A stretch of 41,173 nt of DNA from an uncultured Clostridia bacterium (GTDB taxonomy: Bacteria > Bacillota > Clostridia > TANB77 > CAG-508): assembly GCA_947601495.1 (NCBI GenBank), contig CANQGE010000013.1, forward strand, positions 1 through 41,173, given 5' to 3'. The position numbers were made by a program, and so were the translations under genes. Below the pieces are notes generated by a model, which ran no database searches, had not been told where the DNA came from, and worked only from the letters and a program-made list of their open reading frames with translations. Positions 35,640 through 41,173 of the stretch are shown here, piece after piece (position 1 is the stretch's first letter; every line of letters starts with the position of its first letter).

Positions 35640-35680
35640 AAGGTGTCCCGTGACTCGGGGCACCTTATTTCTTTTGTTTT
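35640..35680 (+). terminator. cassette 2 terminator
   Basis: A 10-bp G+C-rich stem (35640-35649 with 35657-35666, one G-T pair) closes the 7-nt loop GTGACTC and is followed by a T-rich tract. The arm GGGGCACCTTA and the loop end GACTC recur exactly in the hairpin after the second copy. Confidence 0.9.
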
Positions 35681-35694
35681 TATTATTCAATATT

Positions 35695-35746
35695 TTTACA
35701 ATTATGTAAATTTGTGGTATAATATTCGTGTAAGACCTTGTGTCTT
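35695..35746 (+). promoter_or_regulatory. cassette 3 promoter with 5'-end hairpin
   Basis: TTTACA (35695-35700), 17 bp, TATAAT (35718-35723) with extended TGG. A hairpin AAGAC-CTTGT-GTCTT (35732-35746) begins at the expected start of transcription and is followed by TTGTAT as in cassette 2. The 110-nt leader holds CTCGACT three times (one CTCGACT also occurs in the cassette 2 leader) and is G-poor. Confidence 0.8.
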
Positions 35747-35857
35747 TGTATCTACTCTCTTTACTCGACTTACACTGCTCAACGAACTTCAACTCGACTG
35801 CTAACTCTATATGCAAAACTCGACTTTACAATCTACGACCAAGGAAGGAGTTTTCAG

Positions 35858-36193
35858 ATGGAAAACTATTTCGTTAAGCGGATGGAACTGAGGCCTACCA
35901 ACCTGAACTACGATGAAGTCAGAGCTCTTTGGCGTAAGGTGAACAGAGGTAAACATTACGGCCGTGACTATGGCTTCCCTTCGGCGTACGTTTACGGTGG
36001 CATTTTCTTGTTCACCAACAAATATGCCGTCTTGTGCGGTAGCGCGTGCAACGTTCCGACGATGTGGCTGGGTCATTGGGAATCTGACGGTACCATCATC
36101 TTTGGTGACTTCGGGACCGGCAGGTGTCCTGGCGATATGGAATCCCACATCCTCAAGCAAGTCTCTATCGGAGACGTCAGCTTCTGGAAGTAA
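35858..36193 (+). CDS. GD(I/V)SFW family protein, copy 2, foreign composition
   Basis: 111 aa, no signal peptide or membrane helix; family not recognised. It is a diverged paralogue of the 118-aa protein at 35243: shared GGIFLFTNKYAV, WLGHW and the terminal GDVSFW. The N-terminal 40 residues do not align well between the copies, while the C-terminal 70 do, so the latter is presumably the conserved domain. Two Cys in the central part are not shared. Composition is near half G+C, foreign to the region. The start is the ATG at 35858, directly behind AAGGAAGGAG; earlier in-frame ATGs lie in the untranslated leader. Possible roles include a small immunity, antitoxin or adaptor protein, but nothing in the sequence decides this. 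Confidence 0.76.
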   Translation: MENYFVKRMELRPTNLNYDEVRALWRKVNRGKHYGRDYGFPSAYVYGGIFLFTNKYAVLCGSACNVPTMWLGHWESDGTIIFGDFGTGRCPGDMESHILKQVSIGDVSFWK

Positions 36194-36237
36194 TCCAAGT
36201 AGCCAGAAATTTCTCAAGTTCTCAGTTCAAGAGAGGA

Positions 36238-36265
36238 AAGGTGCCCCCGCGACTCGGGGCACCTT
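36238..36265 (+). terminator. cassette 3 hairpin, terminator without T-run
   Basis: AAGGTGCCCC and GGGGCACCTT pair perfectly (10 bp) around an 8-nt loop ending GACTC. Unlike its sister at 35640 it is not followed by T residues but by AACAAATT and the ribosome site of the next gene, so read-through into the dockerin protein is plausible. The shared sequence stops right after CACCTTA, which may mark the cassette boundary. Confidence 0.7.
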
Positions 36266-36290
36266 AACAAATTATAAAGGTGGTAAAAAA

Positions 36291-38273
36291 ATGAAAAAAT
36301 TGTTTAAATTTATGCTTATAGTATTTTTACTTATTTCAATATTAATTCCTTTTACATTATTTAAAGGAAATACCTCGAAATTAGTAAAATCTATTAATGT
36401 GCAAAGTATGAATAATTCAGAAACTTTAAATACTCAAATCGACTATTCTGAAACTTTAGATACTTTCGATAATCCAGAAAGAGGATTCTATACTTATCTT
36501 TATCATAATTTTAAAGTTTCTAATAATGAAGAACCAAAAGCATATCTATTAGAAGGAAACTTAATTCATTTAAGACTAGGAATTGGAGCTTTTTCAGGTA
36601 AAGTAAATAAAGACAAAGATTTAGAATTATCTGAAGATATGTTAAATATGTTCGATAACATTTTAAAGAAAATAAAAGCAAATGGAGCTACAGCAATTGT
36701 TAGATTTGCATATGATAATTTTGAAGGTGATGAAAATCTTGAACCTTCTCTTGATATGATACTAAAACATATTGAGCAAATATGCCCTATACTTACTGAA
36801 AATAAAGATGCAATTTCTTATATAGAACTTGGATTCTTTGGACCTTGGGGTGAAATGCATACAAGTGATATTTCTACTCCAGCTAATGTAACTAAAGCAT
36901 TAAATGTAATGCTTGAAAATACTCCAGAAGAATTAAAAATTGGTGTTAGACAACCTAAATACTATGTTGATTTTGCTGGAGTTGATAGAGAAAAATTAAA
37001 TGAAAATATTACTGTTAAAGGAACTAAAGAATATAGAGTTGGACTTTTCAATGATGGATATCTTGGTTCACACAGTGATCTTGGAACTTTTGAAAATAGA
37101 GAAACAGAAATTTCTTGGCTTGAAAATCAAGCACTTCATACTTTATATGGTGGAGAAGTTGTAGGCACTCGTGGTAGTCAAGAAAATGATAAAATAAATA
37201 CGGCAGAATATATGTCTAAAGAAGCATTTAGAACACATACTACCTATCTTAATTATGATTATGATAAAAGTGTAATAAATTCTTGGAAAGATGAAATATA
37301 TAATGGTGATGATGAACTTTATAAAGAAAAAAGTGGATATTTATATATTGCAAATCATATGGGATATAGATTTGTTTTAAGAAATTCAAATATTACTGTA
37401 GAAAATAATAAAATAAACTTTTCTTTTAGCATTGAAAACGTTGGTTTTGCAAATTTAGTAAATAGCAAAGTAGTTTCACTTGTATTAGAAAATGATTCAA
37501 GCAAATTTGAATTTGCAACTGACCTAGATGCAACAATTTGGAATAGTAAAAGCACATCTAATATTAATGTAACACTTACTGTTCCAGATAATTTTGAAGA
37601 AGCAAAATATAATGTTTACTTAAGAATTTCAAAATATGGAGATTATTTAAATGACAATAATTATCAATGTATTCGTTTAGCAAATAACAATATTTGGGAT
37701 GAAACTTTAGGCGCAAATTATATTGGTGAATTTATATTTGAAAAAGAAAATATTCCAGAACCAGATAATCCAAACATACCTGATACTCCGGATGTGCCTG
37801 AAATTCCTAAAATCAATACTGAAGATTTAGGTTATAAAATAGCAGAACAATACATACAAGAAGTAAAACCTAAGACTCCGGTTCAAGATTTTAAAGAAAT
37901 TTTGTTAAATAATTTAGAATATTCATTAGAAATAACTGATGAAAAAAATGAAACAAAAATAACAAATGGATATGTAAAAACAGGAATGTATGCAAAAATT
38001 GTAGATGAAAACGGAAACATATTAAAAAATCAAGATAATAATCCTTTAGAATTTCAAATAGTTGTTACTGGTGATATTACTGGCGATGGAATTGCAGATG
38101 CATTAGACTTTATATCTATAAAATTACACAGAGCTGAGGTAGCAGTCCTTCAAGGAATAAACTTTCAAGCAGGAGATTTAAATTTTGATGGATATGTTGA
38201 TGCAATAGATTCAAAACTACTTCTATTGCATAGAGCTGAAGTTCAAGGATATGATTTAAACTATACAAAATAA
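36291..38273 (+). CDS. secreted DUF4874/DUF4832 protein with C-terminal dockerin
   Basis: 660 aa. An N-terminal signal/anchor (KLFKFMLIVFLLISILIPFTLF) directs export. Residues about 45-330 match DUF4874, starting with the typical FDNPERGFYTY and continuing with LIHLRLGIGAF and YIELGFFGPWGEMHT, a TIM-barrel-like, glycosidase-like region; DUF4832, a beta domain, follows to about 490. A short Pro-rich linker, a beta segment, and a type I dockerin with two calcium loops (GDITGDGIADALDF and GDLNFDGYVDAIDS, about 593-650) close the protein. The activity of the family is unproven; carbohydrate binding or hydrolysis is the usual guess. The ATG has AAAGGTGG upstream. It has no evident promoter of its own: the GC-rich hairpin of cassette 3 lies only 25 nt before it. 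Confidence 0.88.
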   Translation: MKKLFKFMLIVFLLISILIPFTLFKGNTSKLVKSINVQSMNNSETLNTQIDYSETLDTFDNPERGFYTYLYHNFKVSNNEEPKAYLLEGNLIHLRLGIGAFSGKVNKDKDLELSEDMLNMFDNILKKIKANGATAIVRFAYDNFEGDENLEPSLDMILKHIEQICPILTENKDAISYIELGFFGPWGEMHTSDISTPANVTKALNVMLENTPEELKIGVRQPKYYVDFAGVDREKLNENITVKGTKEYRVGLFNDGYLGSHSDLGTFENRETEISWLENQALHTLYGGEVVGTRGSQENDKINTAEYMSKEAFRTHTTYLNYDYDKSVINSWKDEIYNGDDELYKEKSGYLYIANHMGYRFVLRNSNITVENNKINFSFSIENVGFANLVNSKVVSLVLENDSSKFEFATDLDATIWNSKSTSNINVTLTVPDNFEEAKYNVYLRISKYGDYLNDNNYQCIRLANNNIWDETLGANYIGEFIFEKENIPEPDNPNIPDTPDVPEIPKINTEDLGYKIAEQYIQEVKPKTPVQDFKEILLNNLEYSLEITDEKNETKITNGYVKTGMYAKIVDENGNILKNQDNNPLEFQIVVTGDITGDGIADALDFISIKLHRAEVAVLQGINFQAGDLNFDGYVDAIDSKLLLLHRAEVQGYDLNYTK

Positions 38274-38289
38274 TGTTCTTATAAAAATT

Positions 38290-38324
38290 AAAACAGTGTA
38301 TATCTATAAATACACTGTTTTTTA
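38290..38324 (+). terminator. intrinsic terminator of the dockerin protein
   Basis: AAACAGTGTAT (38291-38301) and ATACACTGTTT (38310-38320) form a perfect 11-bp stem with an 8-nt loop, followed by T residues that merge into the TTTTTA tandem repeat. Confidence 0.88.
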
Positions 38325-38360
38325 TTTTTATTTTTATTTTTATTTTTATTTTTATTTTTA
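38319..38360 (+). repeat. hexanucleotide tandem repeat (TTTTTA)7
   Basis: Seven perfect consecutive copies of TTTTTA, with partial copies at both ends, starting inside the T-run of the terminator. It lies between convergent genes and encodes nothing. Confidence 0.95.
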
Positions 38361-38382
38361 TTTTAAATTTTAAAATAATAAA

Positions 38383-38803
38383 TTATAATTTATCATATTC
38401 TTCATCAGTAACAGGTTCAAGCCATTCATTTGATGCATTTTCTCCAGGTACCTCTACTGCTATATGACTAAACCATGAATCTTTTTTTGCTCCATGCCAA
38501 TGCTTTACATTTGCAGGAATTACAACAATGTCTCCTTCTTTTAGACTTTGAGCTGGCTTTCCTTCTTCTTGATACCAACCTTCTCCGTTCTACACAAATT
38601 AAAACTTGACCTCCACCATTACTTGCATGATGAACATGCCAATTGTTTCTGCATCTTGGTTCAAAAGTTACATTTGCAAATCCTATTCCGCTTTCAGTTT
38701 TAGCAAGCGACTTTAAATATGAATTTCCTATAAAAAATTTTGCAAAATTTACATTTGGCTCTCCCATTCCAAAAGCTCCACCATGAATTTTTTGTTTTTC
38801 CAT
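38383..38803 (-). pseudogene. cupin-domain protein, single-base frameshift
   Basis: The intact product would be 139 aa, a small cupin of the kind often annotated alongside carboxymuconolactone decarboxylases. The first part reads NNWHVHHASNGGGQVLICVE with the metal-binding His pair, then the frame fails. Dropping the G at 38587 (plus-strand numbering) restores GEGWYQEEGKPAQSLKEGD, then PANVKHWHGAKKDSWFSHIA with the second metal motif, and a stop at 38383-38385. As written, translation ends at 38468 after 111 residues with a nonsense basic tail. Because the remainder is perfectly preserved, the change is either recent or a sequence error. The ATG is preceded by AAGGGAAG. Likely role if intact: a metal-dependent small-molecule enzyme or sensor. 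Confidence 0.85.
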
Positions 38804-38978
38804 AATAACATCTTCCCTTCTTTTATTTATATTCTACAATTTCTAATAAGTCTTTTCTACTATTGTGCATAGGAGATTTAGCAATTTGTCAGTATTATAA
38901 TATACTAATTCTGACATAATATCAATATTTTTTGTTTTTCATAAAAAATAGATTGTGCTTTTGCATAGTTACTTTTCT

Positions 38979-40160
38979 TTAAAAACTTATTATTTTATTG
39001 TAAGTATCTATTGCATAATTATCTGTCATTCCAGATATATAATATATAATTGCTTGGTAAAAATCTTGCTCCTTTTCTATATTGAAAATTACTTTATTTT
39101 CACAATCGCTATATCTATCATGATTCCAATATAATTTTAACCACTTTTCAAAATCTTTTATAATTTCTGGATATAACTTTTTAATATGTTCTTTATTCTT
39201 ATAATATTTTTTAAGTGTGTTATATATAGTTTTTAATATAATTTCAAAATATTCTGTAGAAGGCTGTAATCTTTCATCTTTATAAATATATTTATAATTG
39301 AAATCTTTCAAATTTTTAATAAATTCAAAAGATTTATTAGAAAATTTGAAACCAACATTTTCATTACTATTTTCACATAAATCATAAACTAAGTTATTAA
39401 TTATAATAGTATTGTTTATAGCATCATTTTCGCTTAGATTCATTATATCTCTTAGTTCTTTTAAATGTTTATCTAGAATTCCTATTGTAATAGCATCTTG
39501 TATATCTCTTCCTAAATATGCTATTTTATCTGCAATTTTTACTGTGCATCCTTCCCAAGTATATGGATTAAATTGATTTGGAAAATTATAATCATATAAA
39601 TCAATATATTCTTCTCTTGGTTTCAAACTGTTTTCGTCAATTTCGCCACAATGTGAAATAATACCATCTTTTACAGCATATGTAAGATTAAGATTTTGCA
39701 AATGTTGTTTATCATCTTCTAATAAAATAATTTTATCTACCATTTCTAATCCATTTTTTTCATGCCAAAAAGTTTTTCCTATATCTTCTCTTGATATTTC
39801 TGATAGTATTTTCTCTCCTTGATGTCCAAAAGGACTATGTCCTATATCATGACTCATAGCAATTGCTTTTGTTAGCTTTGCATTTAATCCTAAATATTCT
39901 GCTATTGTATTGCTAATTGATTCAACCAAAATAATATGTTCCATTCTAGTGCAAATATGGTCATTTGATGGAGAAAAGAACACCTGTGTTTTATGTTTCA
40001 TTCTTCTAAAAGCTAAACTATGTATTATTCTTGTATAATCTCTTTCAAATTCAGAACGAATATCGTTTCCTCTTGAATAAAGCTCATTTTCACGTTTAAT
40101 CATATTATTCCATTTTGAATTTTTTTCTGTTGCAGATTGATTTATTAAACTATTTTTCAT
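38979..40160 (-). CDS. dgt: dGTPase-family HD-domain dNTP triphosphohydrolase
   Basis: 393 aa. Enzymes of this family cut dNTPs to the nucleoside and tripolyphosphate and so control nucleotide pools; some restrict phage growth. The signature is complete: FERDYTRIIHSLAFRRMKHK near the start (about 38-57), the HD metal site with RMEH (about 72-75) and SHDIGHSPFGHQGE (about 103-116), and the late metal ligand Asp in KIADKIAYLGRDIQDA (about 208-223). The C-terminal 150 residues are a helical extension rich in Lys and Tyr. Length agrees with the family's shorter members. The ATG has AAAGGATT upstream. It follows the Bro-N gene and the overlapping 45-codon ORF on the same strand. Confidence 0.92.
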   Translation of the reverse strand: MKNSLINQSATEKNSKWNNMIKRENELYSRGNDIRSEFERDYTRIIHSLAFRRMKHKTQVFFSPSNDHICTRMEHIILVESISNTIAEYLGLNAKLTKAIAMSHDIGHSPFGHQGEKILSEISREDIGKTFWHEKNGLEMVDKIILLEDDKQHLQNLNLTYAVKDGIISHCGEIDENSLKPREEYIDLYDYNFPNQFNPYTWEGCTVKIADKIAYLGRDIQDAITIGILDKHLKELRDIMNLSENDAINNTIIINNLVYDLCENSNENVGFKFSNKSFEFIKNLKDFNYKYIYKDERLQPSTEYFEIILKTIYNTLKKYYKNKEHIKKLYPEIIKDFEKWLKLYWNHDRYSDCENKVIFNIEKEQDFYQAIIYYISGMTDNYAIDTYNKIISF

Positions 40161-40178
40161 ATTCTTTAATCCTTTTCT

Positions 40179-40316
40179 TTAATTTAATGATATAGCATTA
40201 ATCTTTTTTTCTATTCCTTCATTTTCTCTTTCTAAATCCAATTTTTTACTTATTATCTTTAATTGTTGATACTTACAAACAGCTAAATTAGCAATTTTTA
40301 TCACTGTATTTTTCAT
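40179..40316 (-). CDS. possible 45-aa protein overlapping the Bro-N gene
   Basis: A 45-codon frame beginning with an ATG 29 nt inside the end of the Bro-N gene and ending 18 nt before the dgt ATG. The product is helical and Lys/Glu/Ile-rich (KKLDLERENEGIEKKI). There is no strong ribosome site, so translation would depend on coupling to the upstream gene. It fills the gap between two genes exactly, which favours it, but composition alone could produce such a frame in AT-rich DNA. Function unknown. Confidence 0.35.
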   Translation of the reverse strand: MKNTVIKIANLAVCKYQQLKIISKKLDLERENEGIEKKINAISLN

Positions 40317-41166
40317 TTTTTTCTTCTAAAACTTTTTGATCTATATATGTATAGTTTAATGAATTCTTTTTACTAATTATTGTTTTTCCCAATTTTTTCT
40401 CTAAATCATCTCGTGCTGTTTTTGCTACTTCTCCTCCGGCTTTTGCAACTTTCTTATTTGCTTTTAGTCCAAGTGGTCTATGTTCTTTAGCTAATTCTTT
40501 AGTAGCTATTTCTCCCAAATCAGTTAATGCTACCTCGATATCAGACATATTATCTCTTAAAGATTCTTTTCTTATTCCTTTATAATTTTTGTATTCTGAT
40601 GCTTTCATACCTGACCAAGCTTTATATATTTCATTTGTTAATACTGCAAATTCATAGTTATCTTTAATTCCATTTTCTTTCCATACATCAGTTAATTTAT
40701 TTCTATCCAATATTCCTTTTAGTCTTGCTTCAATCCATTTATCAGAATAACCTCGAATTCTATAATAATCAATCGATCTTTTTATTGCAATTTCTGGATC
40801 AAATACTTCATCAATTCTTTCTTTTCCCATTTGAGCCAGCCACATTTTAAATGGTTCTGCTTTACTACTTGGTATTGATTCAATAAGACGCAATATTCCT
40901 TGTGTATCTAAAACATCTGCATTTCTCATTTTTCCGTCTTTTGATCTGAACTTGAAAGTGTCACAATTTGTGACGGTTTCATTTCCTTCTTTAATCATTC
41001 TATATTTTAAAGTTCTCCAATAATGTGATGGATCAGGACTATCAGTTAATGCTTTTACTACATCTGTAATATTAAAATAATATTCTTCTTTATCTGCATT
41101 CCAAATACTTCGTATTTCATATCCTTCAAAAAGATTTGATATAATTTTTAATTTGTTATTTTCCAT
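40288..41166 (-). CDS. Bro-N domain protein (phage-antirepressor-like)
   Basis: 292 aa. The N-terminal Bro-N domain (about 10-125) has its usual blocks: IRSIWNADKEEYYFNITDVV, then HYWRTLKYRM, the ADVLDTQGILRLIESI segment and AEPFKMWLAQMG. This DNA-binding domain occurs in phage antirepressors and in stand-alone bacterial proteins. The C-terminal part (YYRIRGYSDKWIEARLKGI, TDVWKENGI and later DLGEIATKELAKEHRPLGLKAN in separate blocks) resembles DinD-like chromosomal proteins. It starts at 41166, seven bases from the window edge, so promoter and ribosome site are out of view. A damage-response or phage-related regulator is likely; no other phage gene is nearby. Confidence 0.85.
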   Translation of the reverse strand: MENNKLKIISNLFEGYEIRSIWNADKEEYYFNITDVVKALTDSPDPSHYWRTLKYRMIKEGNETVTNCDTFKFRSKDGKMRNADVLDTQGILRLIESIPSSKAEPFKMWLAQMGKERIDEVFDPEIAIKRSIDYYRIRGYSDKWIEARLKGILDRNKLTDVWKENGIKDNYEFAVLTNEIYKAWSGMKASEYKNYKGIRKESLRDNMSDIEVALTDLGEIATKELAKEHRPLGLKANKKVAKAGGEVAKTARDDLEKKLGKTIISKKNSLNYTYIDQKVLEEKNEKYSDKNC

Positions 41167-41173
41167 TAAATAT

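Noticed and set aside
35807-36217. 136-codon minus-strand frame across the second SFW-family gene
   Set aside because: The opposite strand has a promoter, ribosome site, a paralogue next door and a terminator; this frame is a by-product of the higher G+C content.
35015-36270. Assembly chimera or contamination as the source of the G+C-rich genes
   Set aside because: Three units with the same design lie at different places and on both strands, each framed by native sequence, which one false join would not create. It is not excluded without reads.
35964-36290. Upstream extension of the dockerin protein by 109 codons
   Set aside because: The extension overlaps the second SFW-family gene in another frame and its hairpin terminator. 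The ATG at 36291 has a ribosome site and starts a normal signal peptide.
1-41173. CRISPR arrays, tRNA or rRNA genes, transposase or integrase genes
   Set aside because: No regularly spaced repeats, no cloverleaf-forming segments and no recombinase-like proteins were seen on either strand.

Overview
The window looks like chromosome of an AT-rich member of the Bacillota (Clostridia-like, probably an uncultured host-associated lineage). The reasons are its base composition (about a quarter G+C over most of the sequence, judged by eye), AGGAGG-type ribosome sites, many TTGNNN-17-TATAAT promoters, a yabP/yabQ/divIC locus of the spore-former type, a Gram-positive BY-kinase/PHP-phosphatase set, cohesin and dockerin modules, and an M26 (IgA1-protease/Zmp-like) metallopeptidase. 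No tRNA, rRNA or CRISPR array was seen. Almost everything from 0.8 to 34.9 kb lies on the minus strand; 35.0-38.3 kb is on the plus strand; 38.4-41.2 kb is on the minus strand again.

Region by region. 1-816: AT-rich, with two hairpin terminators and a degenerate repeat pair, and no convincing gene. 0.8-6.2 kb: four poorly characterised genes, a compact two-gene membrane module (482 + 349 aa), a 200-aa protein and a 655-aa membrane/proline-rich protein with its own promoter and terminator. 6.3-9.8 kb: a heterodimeric ABC exporter with one degenerate ATP site. 9.9-13.8 kb: rho, a YabQ-DivIC fusion, yabP, a 136-bp palindromic element and aspartokinase. 13.9-16.4 kb: a 44-aa Cys-rich protein, then (reading back along the minus strand) PHP phosphatase, BY-kinase and Wzz-type modulator, the regulatory trio of capsule/EPS systems but without glycosyltransferases here. 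16.5-31.2 kb: prfB (no programmed frameshift, but a perfect 14-bp hairpin at that place) immediately behind a 4505-aa secreted protein with cohesin, two membrane helices, dockerin, 13 Ig-like repeats and a C-terminal M26-type zinc peptidase. 31.3-34.9 kb: a second, unrelated membrane-anchored zinc peptidase, a DUF2207 membrane protein with a late frameshift, and DUF1653. 35.0-38.3 kb: two paralogous small genes and a secreted DUF4874/DUF4832 protein with a C-terminal dockerin. 38.4-41.2 kb: a frameshifted cupin, a dGTPase-family HD hydrolase, a small overlapping ORF and a Bro-N protein.

The most unusual signal is a set of three single-gene cassettes (31.29-32.44, 35.01-35.68 and 35.69-36.27 kb) whose composition and codon use (near half G+C, C-ending codons) are unlike the surrounding AT-rich genes. 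All three share one design: TTTAC(A/T)-17-TATAAT promoter, a hairpin placed at the predicted 5' end of the transcript, a 120-190 nt leader, a good ribosome site, one ORF, and a hairpin terminator. Two encode diverged copies of an unrecognised protein family ending in GD(I/V)SFW; the third encodes the 320-aa zinc peptidase. I read them as horizontally acquired units, possibly from one donor pool, but no donor or mobility gene is visible.

Two genes (DUF2207, cupin) each appear to carry one extra base relative to their family's reading frame; these may be real lesions or assembly errors.
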